DNA of 64,000 bases from UBA5951 sp012269555 (GTDB taxonomy: Bacteria > Pseudomonadota > Alphaproteobacteria > Puniceispirillales > Puniceispirillaceae). Both the position numbers and the translations under genes were made by a program. Positions 41,644 to 49,957 of the stretch are shown here, one piece after another (positions within the stretch are counted from its first letter, which is position 1; every line of letters begins with the position of its first letter). The DNA lies in contig JAYQTS010000002.1 of the NCBI GenBank assembly GCA_038147755.1, positions 62,001-126,000 of the forward strand, read 5' to 3'. The notes below the pieces were generated by a model, which saw only the letters and a program-made list of their open reading frames with translations, searched no databases and was not told the origin of the DNA.

Positions 41644-42357
41644 TTATTTATGTTTTATCATCGATTTATACGCAGCATTGATAAGGTGTAATCTTTCTGT
41701 AGCAGCCTCTAAAAACTCATCAGGTAGTCCTTGTGAGATTAATTTATCGGGGTGGTTTTTTCTAACTAGTTCTCGCCAAGCTTTCTTTATTTCAATCAAG
41801 TCAGCATCTGGGGCAACCCCAAGAATTACATGAGCAGCGCCTTCACCGCTTCCGTAAATATCGGCCATACGATGAAATTCATTTTCGTCAAAACCAAAGA
41901 TGGTAGAAACTGAGCTCAAGTATTCCCATTCCGGTGAAGAGATTTTGCCATCTGCTTTGGCAATAAAAAAAAGTAACTCAAGAAGTTGTTCCAAAATAAC
42001 TGCACGACTGCCAAATAAACCGACTATTTGTTTTGCATAGGATTGATATCCATCTGGCGTTTGTCTTGCTAAATCCCAAAATTGCCCTACTCTTTTTAAA
42101 TCCTCTGATGGTATGTGAACCTTTTGTCGAAATGCATTTATCTCAGAACGTGTTATTATTCCATCTGCCTTTGCCATTTTTGCTGAAAGCGCAATAATAG
42201 CGACCGTAAAAGCTATTTTTTTTGCTTCGAATGGGTCTCTTGGTCCCTTGAGTTTGGCTTCAGCATAATGACCGGCTGCAACACCTAAAAGTGCACCTAT
42301 TGGCCCGCCAATAGCAAATCCAGCTGCACCACCGATAATCATTCCCCATATATTCAT
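41644..42357 (-). CDS. DjlA-like membrane co-chaperone (TerB + J domain)
   Basis: The protein has 237 residues. A Gly/Ala-rich N-terminal membrane segment (GGAAGFAIGGPIGALLGVAAG) is like the dimerising helix of DjlA. A TerB-like helical domain follows (two copies of a KADGxIxxxE pattern, MAKADGIITRSEINAF and IAKADGKISSPEWEYL). A C-terminal J domain carries the DnaK-stimulating HPDK in VRKNHPDKLISQG. It probably recruits DnaK to the inner membrane. The domain order matches DjlA. Confidence 0.87.
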   Translation of the reverse strand: MNIWGMIIGGAAGFAIGGPIGALLGVAAGHYAEAKLKGPRDPFEAKKIAFTVAIIALSAKMAKADGIITRSEINAFRQKVHIPSEDLKRVGQFWDLARQTPDGYQSYAKQIVGLFGSRAVILEQLLELLFFIAKADGKISSPEWEYLSSVSTIFGFDENEFHRMADIYGSGEGAAHVILGVAPDADLIEIKKAWRELVRKNHPDKLISQGLPDEFLEAATERLHLINAAYKSMIKHK

Positions 42358-42461
42358 AGGCTAAGTTGTGACTGTTTTTATTATTAAATGCAAGTTGCAT
42401 AATCCAAGCAAAAAGGTATTCTGTGTGCCAATAGTAAGTGTTTTATGGTTTTCTTATTTAT

Positions 42462-42692
42462 ATGCAGGAACAAATTTTTGATTTTACTGGTTTGAAATGC
42501 CCGCTACCAGTTTTGAAAGCAAGGCGCGCATTGAAGTCAATAGATATTGGCCAAACCATAACTGTAATGGCAGATGATCTAGCCGCCCCTATAGATTTTA
42601 AACATTTTTGTGAAACAGCTGGTCATCAGCTTGAACATCAGTCTAACCAAAACGGTTTATTTACATTTATTATTCGCAAACTTTCCTCATAG
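42462..42692 (+). CDS. tusA: TusA-family sulfurtransferase
   Basis: This small sulfur-carrier protein has 76 residues, with the active-site Cys in GLKCPLPVLKAR near the N-terminus and the usual two-layer fold pattern (GQTITVMADD, then FTFIIRK). TusA-type proteins relay persulfide sulfur for tRNA thiolation or cofactor synthesis. I choose the ATG at 42462 rather than an upstream one in the same frame at 42438-42446, because it places the CPxP motif at the family position. Its end overlaps the convergent gene by about 23 bp. The symbol is by family, because no tusBCDE genes are present to confirm the pathway. Confidence 0.82.
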   Translation: MQEQIFDFTGLKCPLPVLKARRALKSIDIGQTITVMADDLAAPIDFKHFCETAGHQLEHQSNQNGLFTFIIRKLSS

Positions 42693-43029
42693 AAAATAGC
42701 TTACTTTTTTGGGACTCTATAAATTCTTGGGCTACAGATGACTTATTTTGGTACTCAATAAGACCAATTTTCTCGCAAAATAAAAAAAAACCTGGAGATG
42801 GCAGTCCAGGTGTTTGTTTTGAAAATATCATTGATGCTCTTAAAGGATTGCCGGCATGAGCATCTTCTAATGTTATTTGCTCTAACCATTTTACTATACG
42901 ATTGATTTTTTGAGGGCCGCTTAGTTCAAGAAGAGATGAAAAATCAGAATAAGAAACAGGTGTTCTTTTTTCAATTAAGTCTTGCAGAATTACATTTGCT
43001 AGAATCTGTTCTTCAAGTGTTAAATCCAT
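42670..43029 (-). CDS. Small hypothetical protein
   Basis: This is a 119-residue soluble protein from an ATG at 43029 (an upstream in-frame start exists at 43038). I do not recognise a named family with certainty. The N-terminal half looks helical and winged-helix like (MDLTLEEQILANVILQDLI, then SYSDFSSLLELSG and INRIVKWLEQIT). It is followed by a Pro/Gly-rich hinge (TPGLPSPGFFLFCEKIG) of a kind seen in alphaproteobacterial hypothetical proteins. Its 3' end overlaps the convergent tusA gene. Function is unknown. Confidence 0.55.
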   Translation of the reverse strand: MDLTLEEQILANVILQDLIEKRTPVSYSDFSSLLELSGPQKINRIVKWLEQITLEDAHAGNPLRASMIFSKQTPGLPSPGFFLFCEKIGLIEYQNKSSVAQEFIESQKSKLFSMRKVCE

Positions 43030-43086
43030 TACTTCCAATTATTCCCTAAATATATGATTGTAAGTGAGAGATATACTTTTGCGTAA

Positions 43087-43114
43087 AAAAAGGCTAACAG
43101 AATTTGGCCTTTTT
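43087..43114. terminator. A/T-flanked hairpin, terminator-like
   Basis: Arms AAAAAGGC (43087-43094) and GCCTTTTT (43107-43114) enclose a 12-base loop, flanked by an A run on the left and a T run on the right. It has the form of a bidirectional intrinsic terminator, but it lies between two divergent genes. It could be a leader hairpin for the acyltransferase gene. Confidence 0.4.
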
Positions 43115-43166
43115 CAAACATATCTATGGGCTTGCCTAAGGAGCCTAAAATAGCTACCAAGTGGTT

Positions 43167-43877
43167 ATGAGTTTTTTTCGTTCTTTATTATTTTTGGTGA
43201 CGTTTTATTTTTTCACCATTCTGTTAAGTATAATTAGTCTTCCTCTTTTAGCATTACCACCGAGATTTGCTTCGCATTTGGGCTCTTTTTGGGGACTAAT
43301 AGTTAATTTATGTCTTAAAATTATACCGATTGATTTTTCAATAAAAGGTAATGTTCGCAAAAGAGAACAGGTAATTTATGCTGTAAAGCATCAATCTGCT
43401 TGGGAAACATTAATTTTATATTGGCAATTAGAAAGACCAATAGTTGTGCTAAAAAAAGAATTATTATTAATTCCAATAATAGGGGCGTTAATGAAGCGTG
43501 CAGGCTGCATAGCTGTTGATAGAAAAGCTGGTATAAGCGCATTAAGAAAATTACAACGAGAGGCCACAGTTGCAAAACAAACAGGTAGATCTATCCTTAT
43601 TTTTCCTCAGGGCACCCGTGTTTTACCATCTGACAATACAACACCCTATCAGGTTGGTGTATTTTCTATTTATCAATTATTATCTTTATCAGTTATTCCA
43701 GTTGCTCTAGATTCAGGCCATTATTGGCCAAGCAAGACACTTTTAAAAAAACCTGGTATTATAAATGTTGTTTTTTTGAGTCCGATTAAAACAGGTTTGC
43801 CTCGAAGTGAATTTATGACAAAATTAAAGCATGATATTGAAAGTTGTTGTGCTGAATTAGAAAAAAAGGACAATTAA
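43167..43877 (+). CDS. 1-acyl-sn-glycerol-3-phosphate acyltransferase (PlsC family)
   Basis: PlsC-type enzymes acylate lysophosphatidate to phosphatidate at the inner membrane. The protein has 236 residues from ATG 43167 (a GTG at 43161 is also open) with an N-terminal hydrophobic segment (FLVTFYFFTILLSIISLPLLAL). It has the catalytic motif KHQSAWET, which gives HX4E in place of the textbook HX4D, and the phosphate-binding FPQGTR. A Glu in this position occurs in related alphaproteobacterial proteins, so activity is likely kept. The next gene follows after 1 bp. Confidence 0.86.
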   Translation: MSFFRSLLFLVTFYFFTILLSIISLPLLALPPRFASHLGSFWGLIVNLCLKIIPIDFSIKGNVRKREQVIYAVKHQSAWETLILYWQLERPIVVLKKELLLIPIIGALMKRAGCIAVDRKAGISALRKLQREATVAKQTGRSILIFPQGTRVLPSDNTTPYQVGVFSIYQLLSLSVIPVALDSGHYWPSKTLLKKPGIINVVFLSPIKTGLPRSEFMTKLKHDIESCCAELEKKDN

Positions 43878-43878
43878 T

Positions 43879-44262
43879 ATGGATGGTGAAAACCCTTTTA
43901 GTGGTTCTCAAAGAAATGTATTAGGCGGTGTTCTAGAAGTATGCTCATATGACCCGTTGACTGGATATTTTAGGGACGGTTGTTGTCACACTGACATATC
44001 TGACAGGGGTGTTCATACAGTATGTGCAATTATGGATGATGTATTTTTGGATTTTAGTAAAAAAATAGGAAATGATTTATCCACGCCGCGCCCAGAGTTT
44101 GATTTTTTAGGTTTAAAGGCAGGTGATTTTTGGTGTTTGTGCGCTGCAAGATGGGAGGAAGCTAGATTAGCTGGTGTTGCGCCAAAATTAAATCTAAAAG
44201 CTTGTAATCATAAAACCCTCAGCATTATACCTCTCGAGGTTCTAAATAAGTATGGGATCTAA
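43879..44262 (+). CDS. DUF2237 family protein
   Basis: This is a 127-residue soluble protein with the conserved Cys-rich pattern of DUF2237: VLGGVLEVCSYDPLTGYFRDGCC, CAIMDDVFLDFSKKIGNDLSTPRPEFDF and LKAGDFWCLCAARWEEA. The function is unknown. The invariant paired Cys residues suggest metal binding or redox chemistry, but nothing here tests that. It lies 1 bp after the acyltransferase gene and overlaps the next small gene by 11 bp, so the three form an operon. Confidence 0.85.
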   Translation: MDGENPFSGSQRNVLGGVLEVCSYDPLTGYFRDGCCHTDISDRGVHTVCAIMDDVFLDFSKKIGNDLSTPRPEFDFLGLKAGDFWCLCAARWEEARLAGVAPKLNLKACNHKTLSIIPLEVLNKYGI

Positions 44263-44455
44263 AGTTGATTTGAAATCAAAAACTAAAAACTCAAAAGTTA
44301 GGGATGTCAATAGCATTTCTGATGAGGATAAGTCTGTTTGGTTTATCTGGATAGGTCTTGTTTTTATAGCAATCGCCGCGTTACCATTCATTGCAAGGTC
44401 GCCAGATTTAATCGGATTTATAGCAGATTTATGTCTAGCTGTTTCTCCAGTTTAG
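44252..44455 (+). CDS. Small single-pass membrane protein
   Basis: This 67-residue protein has a basic, Lys/Ser-rich N-terminus (residues 1-28), one hydrophobic segment (about residues 31-47, VWFIWIGLVFIAIAALPFIA) and a short second hydrophobic stretch at the end. No family is recognised. Its start overlaps the end of the DUF2237 gene by 11 bp, which supports co-translation and a real gene. Confidence 0.55.
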   Translation: MGSKVDLKSKTKNSKVRDVNSISDEDKSVWFIWIGLVFIAIAALPFIARSPDLIGFIADLCLAVSPV

Positions 44456-44516
44456 TTTTTTAAAATTTGAACAAAGATGCGATGTAAAAAGCAACAAAGA
44501 AGGAGAAAATTTAAGT

Positions 44517-44563
44517 GTCCCTCAAATGAGTTGGGACCGGCTAGTATTACTCATCTAAGGGAC
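44517..44563. other. Two-step stem-loop in convergent intergenic region
   Basis: GTCCCT (44517-44522) pairs with AGGGAC (44558-44563), and ATGAGT (44526-44531) pairs with ACTCAT (44549-44554). Three-base internal loops lie on each side and a 17-base apical loop contains GGGACCGG. There is no U run on either side, so it is not a classic intrinsic terminator. It lies in the 207-bp gap between two convergent genes. Confidence 0.4.
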
Positions 44564-44662
44564 TAATTATTAATACGGATGTGGAAAATTAATGGATCTG
44601 TTTTAAAAAAAATAATTTAACGACTAGATTTAGTTTAACATACTTAGGTTTTTGCCAGAAAA

Positions 44663-45099
44663 TTAATTTTTAAATTTTCGATGACATGATTTGCAGCTAT
44701 CACCAACAGTCGATGCAGCAGCCATTATTGCATCTATATCAGATAGATTTGCTGCTTCTACGACTGATAGTGCTGCTACCTCAAATTTTTTTGCAGCTTC
44801 TTTAAAACCGTCGAAATCTTCCCATATTTTCGCTGATGCGTCCGATACACCACCGCCACTTCCTTCTGGGAAATATTCGGGCATAACGGCCGCCCATTCC
44901 GCTAAAGACATTGAATAAGTTTTTATTTCATCCAAATTCCCACCTCTAATGGAGGCATAGAGGGCCTTTATATCTTGTTGGCTTTTTTAAATGAGTCCAT
45001 TCGTTCTTTAACAACACCTGTTGCGCCCTTATGTGCCTCAGAAACTGCAGAGAAACTAAAGATTATTATAATTACAACAGACATCAAAATCTGTTTCAT
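44663..45099 (-). CDS. Cytochrome c' family protein, one-base frameshift
   Basis: Cytochrome c' is a periplasmic four-helix-bundle haem protein. The C-terminal CKSCH haem site near the end of the protein is diagnostic. The long frame starts only at 44935. From an ATG at 45099 another frame encodes a signal peptide (ILMSVVIIIIFSFSAVSEA) and the first helix ERMDSFKK. One added A in the run at 44983-44988 joins it as KKSQQDIKALYASIRGGNLDEIK. The full protein is about 145 residues, normal for the family. Roles in other bacteria include binding nitric oxide. Confidence 0.82.
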
Positions 45100-45192
45100 C
45101 TGTGCACCTCTCTTTTGTCTTGATGATCGAGTGTTTTTTGGAACTTATACTCAGATATAATCATAAATGGATCATGATAAAAAGGAACTTAA

Positions 45193-46068
45193 TTATTTTT
45201 TTTCTGTTCTAACTTTATCTCTGAGTGCAATATAGATCCCTGCTCCTGTTATGATTATATATACCAAACCATGTTATTTTATTTGGGACTGCGCCAAATA
45301 AATAGTAGCCAACAAATGTTGCAGCAATAATCTGGAAATAAACAAAGGAGATACTATGTTAGCAGCGGCTAATCGAAAAGCAGCAATCATTCCTATTTGG
45401 CCAATTGCAGAGAATATGGCGAAGCACGATAAATAAGGTAGTTGGGATTGGGTGATTGGACTTGAAAAGAAAAATAATAAGGGTAGAAGAAAAAAGGATG
45501 AACAAAGAGAGGTGTGAAACACTCCGCAGATAAGTGGACTTTCTGGTGCTAATTTTCGATTTAAAAGATAGAAAAATGAGATAAATAACCCTGAACATAA
45601 TGCTATGAGATAACCCGGTGTTTCACCTGCCAAACTAGGTTGTAAAATGATAATTACACCTGCGAAACCAACAAGTACAGCGATAATGCGTCTGAAACCG
45701 AGTGGGCGTTCACCTAATAACCATGGTGATAAAGCAGTAACTATCAAAGGGGAGACAAATACCACAGCTATAGCATCAGCTATGTGTATAAAACTCACAG
45801 ACCAATAATAAAAACCAACTCCGAGGCAGGCAGACGCTCCACGTAACAGCTGAAGCCAAATTTTTGGTGGTTTAAGCGCTCTATTCCCAAAATAAAGGCT
45901 AATGGGGACAGATAAAATAATTACAAGAAACATATATTGAATAGATAAAAATGTTACTGGCGTGATTTCTGCCGATAATAATTTTGAAATACCATCTTTA
46001 ATAGAGTTTAAACTTACAGCCCCAATAAACAGGAAGATGGCAAGAGGCACATTATTACGCGCTGACAT
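45193..46068 (-). CDS. EamA/DMT-family transporter, frameshifted at C-terminus
   Basis: This inner-membrane protein of the drug/metabolite transporter superfamily has about ten membrane helices in two EamA repeats. The open frame ends at 45274, in the ninth helix. Single-base changes near 45345 and 45260 restore VSPFVYFQIIAATFVGYYLF and a last helix (WFGIYIIITGAGIYIALRDK), ending at 45193. The substrate cannot be read from sequence. It lies 3 bp downstream of another DMT gene on the same strand, so the two may be one operon. Confidence 0.8.
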
Positions 46069-46071
46069 ATA

Positions 46072-46941
46072 TTACTTATCCTGATGTGTTTTGAGGTTTG
46101 CTATGTTGGCACCTACAATCAAAATTGCCCCTATCAAAACAAAAATAGATAATGCTTCGTCATAAGCAAAGTATCCGACTACGGCAATAAGTGGTAAGCG
46201 CAAGAACTCCAATGGTGCAACAACTGAGGCAGGTGCAAGAGTGAGTGCTGATGTAATGCAAAAGTGTGCTGTTAGGCCCCCGACACTAATTATAGTAATC
46301 CAGTGTAAGGATGTGATTTTTGGAATGGCAATATTTCCATATATACCCGCAAAAAACAAACTTAATAAAAATTGCATTACGGTTAACCAGAATAAAATAC
46401 AGGTTACAGAATATTTTCTTGTAAGAAGCTTGGTTGTAAGAACACTTCCTGCAAATCCCACCGCGCAAAAAATAGCGGCTAACATTCCAATTGATAAGCC
46501 GCTTGCCTCTGGCCTTGCTATAATTAAAATCCCACTAAACCCAACACAAATGGCTAAAAATTTGCGTTTTGTAAAAGTCTCTTTTAAAAAGAGTGGAGCC
46601 ATTAAGGCAACCCATAACGGTGCAGTGAATTCAAACGCAAATAATTGGGCTAAGGTAACTTGAGTTACCGCAAAGTACCATAAAGTTTGTCCAAAAAAAT
46701 GGCTTATATTTCTTAATGCATGAAGACTAAGGTGAGTAAACTTTATTTGACCTAACGTATTAAATTGCCACGCAAAAGCCAAAACAATCACAATTCCAGC
46801 TAGAGAGCGCCAAAGCATTATCTCAAAGCTATTTAATTCACCGCCTAATTCTCTTCCAGATATTGCCATTAGGCTGAAGCTAAAAACGGCTCCAAGCATC
46901 CAAAAACCAGCTTTCATCGAAGCAGAAAAAGTCAGAAACAT
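46072..46941 (-). CDS. EamA/DMT-family transporter
   Basis: This is a 289-residue inner-membrane protein with about ten hydrophobic helices and two EamA repeats. The late helix AAILCAVGFAGSVLTTKLL and the C-terminal YFAYDEALSIFVLIGAILIVGAN are typical. It is intact. It is similar in layout to the adjacent DMT gene at 45193-46068, suggesting an old duplication. The substrate is unknown. Confidence 0.85.
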   Translation of the reverse strand: MFLTFSASMKAGFWMLGAVFSFSLMAISGRELGGELNSFEIMLWRSLAGIVIVLAFAWQFNTLGQIKFTHLSLHALRNISHFFGQTLWYFAVTQVTLAQLFAFEFTAPLWVALMAPLFLKETFTKRKFLAICVGFSGILIIARPEASGLSIGMLAAIFCAVGFAGSVLTTKLLTRKYSVTCILFWLTVMQFLLSLFFAGIYGNIAIPKITSLHWITIISVGGLTAHFCITSALTLAPASVVAPLEFLRLPLIAVVGYFAYDEALSIFVLIGAILIVGANIANLKTHQDK

Positions 46942-47235
46942 TAGAGCACTCTTTTATTGATGAGAGGTAAAGGCCAAAACTAAATTATTTTAGTAAGAGT
47001 AGAAAATAAAGCATCTTTCCAAGATTAAAACAAATGAATATATTATTAAAATAAACAAATTTGAAATTTTCATACTAAGAATGTTGTAAAGCTAAAATCA
47101 CTTTTACTTTTAAAGACACTATTTTGCTAAAAAATTAATAAAAATGTTGTTCAAAAACCTATAAGTTATCATCAGTTCTTATAAATTTAGTGTAGGGTTG
47201 CTATTTAAGTTTCTTGAGAAAATAGGAGTTATGAC

Positions 47236-48390
47236 TTGTCCGGCGATAAATTAAGAACGAGCATTGGTTTGGCAATTATTGGATGCGGGGATATTGGCAA
47301 AGCTAGAGCTCAATTTGCAAGAATGTATCCAGCCGTTGAATGGATAGGTGTTTGTGATGTCAATTTAGATTTAGCAAAGTTATTGGCCGAGGAAATTCAC
47401 GCTGACTTTGTTACTAATGATGCATCGGAATTGCTATCCCGCTCTGAGCTAAACGCTGTTATTATTGCTACAAATGAGACAGCGCATTTTGTTCCAGTTT
47501 CACTTGCTATTGAAAGAAATTTATCTTTGTTCATTGAAAAGCCACTGGCAGTTGAGTTCAAACAATCAAAAGAATTATTAAATAAAATCATGTGCCATAA
47601 TATTGATGCTGTAATGGGTTATACACAGCGTTTTAGGCAACGCTTTCTAATAGTATAAGAAAAACTCGTAAATAACCAAATTGGAGCTCTAACATCTATT
47701 TCAGCCAGAGGATTGCTTAACCGCGCAATCGCAAACATGGTGCTTTCGAGGGCGAATGACCATACAAATATTACACCGATGGTAATTAGCGGAACACATA
47801 TGCTAGATATGTGTTTATGGCTGGCAGGAGAATGCAAACCCAAAAAGATCTTTGCAAAGTCAACTGACAAAGTTTTTGGCAATGCAGGTAGTAAAGATAC
47901 TACCATGGCTATTGTAGAATTTGACAATGATATTTTGCTCTCTGTAAGCCACAGCTGGGCGGCTCCAGAAAATTGGCCTGGTGGTGTTTATGGAATGCAA
48001 ATTGGACTGATTGGGACGGAAGGTGTCATTGAAATTGATGACATGCATAAAGATGTAATACTTGCAAGTAATCAACATCAACCAGCATGATACAAAAAAA
48101 AATCAATAGATAAAGAAGATGTATTAACTATAAATTATCAAAGTAGGAATGTTGATTTTCTTACGAGCATTCCATTTGGCCAGAGAAGCCAGTCGGAAAT
48201 GTGGGGACCAATAAGGGAAGAGACATTTTCATGGTTCCATAGGCTTATGACTGGCGCTAAAACACCACATACGACAGCAAAGGAGGGTCATGAGAATCTA
48301 GCAATATGTTTGGCAATTGACCTTGCTGCAAAAACTGGGAGCTTAATTGACATACCAGCAGATTTAAATGATTTAGAATCATATTTTTAA
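47236..48390 (+). pseudogene. Gfo/Idh/MocA oxidoreductase with two in-frame stop codons
   Basis: This is an NAD(P)-dependent sugar or inositol dehydrogenase-like protein. The N-terminal Rossmann motif AIIGCGDIGKARA, the EKPLA motif (SLFIEKPLAVE) and the C-terminal domain (MVISGTHMLDMCLWLAGE) are clear. One reading frame runs from TTG 47236 (AGGAG 7 bp upstream) to 48390, 384 codons, interrupted by TAA at 47656 and TGA at 48088. Family sequence continues in the same frame after each stop. Unlike other broken genes in the window these are substitutions, not homopolymer slips. The first was probably a Lys or Gln codon and the second probably TGG. It is either a young pseudogene or has sequence errors. 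Confidence 0.75.
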
Positions 48391-48536
48391 AAAAATGTTT
48401 TTAAAATTCACATGAAGAGGTGTTTTATTGAACTAATATAATACACTTAAACATTGGCTATTTGTATTGTCGGTTTACCACAAATAAACTAGCGTGTTAG
48501 TATTTAATTAGGTTATTTTTATAAGGGTAAAATTAG

Positions 48537-49649
48537 ATGTCCGCAAAAGCAAGAAGTGGTTTTTTAGTTGTAGCAGATGTTTCAGGATACACTCGTTTTC
48601 TGGCAGATACAGAGCTCGAGCATGCCAATGGAATTATAAAGGATTTATTTGATGCAATAATTCCTTGCTTTGAGAAATCCGTTGAAATTTCAAAATTTAT
48701 GGGAGATGCGATTTTTGGGCATAGCGATGATCATGCATATTTAAATTCTCAACATATGCTGGATTTCGCTCAAGATGTTTATAACGCTTTTGCAGATAAA
48801 AAAGAACTAATTAACATTAATACTTCTTGCAAATGCAGCGCCTGCACAAATATGTCAGAATTGGATTTAAAGATATTCATCCATTATGGAAAATACATTA
48901 ATCAGTCCTTGCAGGGTAGGCAGGAGTTAGCCGGCTCGGATGTGAATAGTCTTTTTAGACTAATGAAAAATGATGTTGTCGAAAATACTAATATCGAACC
49001 CTATCTTTTAGTAACAGATAATGCATTGGAAGCCATGGCTCTTTCTGATTATGGAAATGATAAATTTAGAATGTCACAAAATTACGAGCACATAGGAGAA
49101 GTTAAGTTTGTTGTTAATGATTTGAGTAAAGATTGGAAAATTCATCGCCAGGCAAAAAGGTTCTATGTTGAGCCTTTTGATAAATTATTATTTGATGAAA
49201 TTACTATAGAAGCCAATGCAAGAGCTCAACTAGCATTTCTTATTTATACCAAACCTGAATGGCGACAAAAGGTAATGCATGCGGACAAGATGGAAATATT
49301 TAATAAGAACTCAGCAAAATTAGGTGAGGGAACATCCTTTCATTGTCATCATGGTGACCAAGTTTTCAAAATGGAAATAACAGATTGGAAAACAGGTAGC
49401 TATGTTTCATTAAAACATGTTCTTCCTTTTGGTTTATGTGTGCGTGAGACTACAGAGTTTATTCAAAATGGTGACAAATGTATTGTGAAAACAAGGTTTT
49501 CTGAGATAGAAACATCTGGTGTGCTAGGTAAAATATTGGTGGGCTTTATTAGAAAAAAGGTGAGAGATACATTACAGGAGGGAATGACAGTTGTTCTTGA
49601 CAGTATAGCATCACTTGCAGATGAATTAACCCAAGTTCAAACGAAATAA
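48537..49649 (+). CDS. DUF2652 protein: nucleotidyl-cyclase-like domain fused to SRPBCC domain
   Basis: This is a 370-residue soluble protein. Residues 6-200 resemble a class III nucleotidyl cyclase: ADVSGYTRFL (Asp14) and KFMGDAIF (Asp57) sit where the two metal-binding Asp residues lie in true cyclases. An inserted CKCSAC (Cys98, 100, 103) could bind metal. Residues from about 225 form a SRPBCC/polyketide-cyclase-like ligand pocket (EFIQNGDKCIVKTRF). I recognise the family as DUF2652. Its activity is unproven, and residues for purine selection are not evident. It is preceded by AAGGGT and stands alone. Confidence 0.75.
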   Translation: MSAKARSGFLVVADVSGYTRFLADTELEHANGIIKDLFDAIIPCFEKSVEISKFMGDAIFGHSDDHAYLNSQHMLDFAQDVYNAFADKKELININTSCKCSACTNMSELDLKIFIHYGKYINQSLQGRQELAGSDVNSLFRLMKNDVVENTNIEPYLLVTDNALEAMALSDYGNDKFRMSQNYEHIGEVKFVVNDLSKDWKIHRQAKRFYVEPFDKLLFDEITIEANARAQLAFLIYTKPEWRQKVMHADKMEIFNKNSAKLGEGTSFHCHHGDQVFKMEITDWKTGSYVSLKHVLPFGLCVRETTEFIQNGDKCIVKTRFSEIETSGVLGKILVGFIRKKVRDTLQEGMTVVLDSIASLADELTQVQTK

Positions 49650-49672
49650 GTTAAAAAATAGACATCATTTCA

Positions 49673-49819
49673 CTAGCTATTGAATAATGCAATAGTAGCC
49701 AAACTAGCTATACTGAAGCCAGCCCAGTACCTCCAACCTGATAAGTTAGACTTCTCGGCTATAAGAGTCCAGATAAGCCACACTGAGCCGGCAATTATAA
49801 TTTTTGTAATATTATTCAT
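49673..49819 (-). CDS. Small Trp-rich membrane protein
   Basis: This is a 48-residue open frame starting at ATG 49819. It has two hydrophobic segments (IIIAGSVWLIWTLIA and YWAGFSIASLATIALF) separated by a short basic loop. The residue pattern is protein-like, whereas the overlapping plus-strand frame is not. No family is recognised. It is only 23 bp from the end of the DUF2652 gene, convergent. Evidence is composition only. Confidence 0.4.
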   Translation of the reverse strand: MNNITKIIIAGSVWLIWTLIAEKSNLSGWRYWAGFSIASLATIALFNS

Positions 49820-49957
49820 ATCATTAGCTTCTTTATCTATTTACATTCCTTGTTTGACTCAATAACTTAGACAGCTGTATGACAAATAGCTACCCTCATC
49901 GAGGATATTTTATGAAAGCTAAATTATTAAAGTGAGATGAAAAATTTTCCTAAATAA

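Noticed and set aside
47236..48390. TGA decoded as Trp (alternative genetic code)
   Set aside because: TGA serves as the stop in uvrD, the aminopeptidase P gene, mraZ and restored murF, and the same gene also has an in-frame TAA.
49680..49865. 61-codon plus-strand frame after the cyclase-like gene
   Set aside because: It starts at TTG without a ribosome site and reads less protein-like than the minus-strand small frame.
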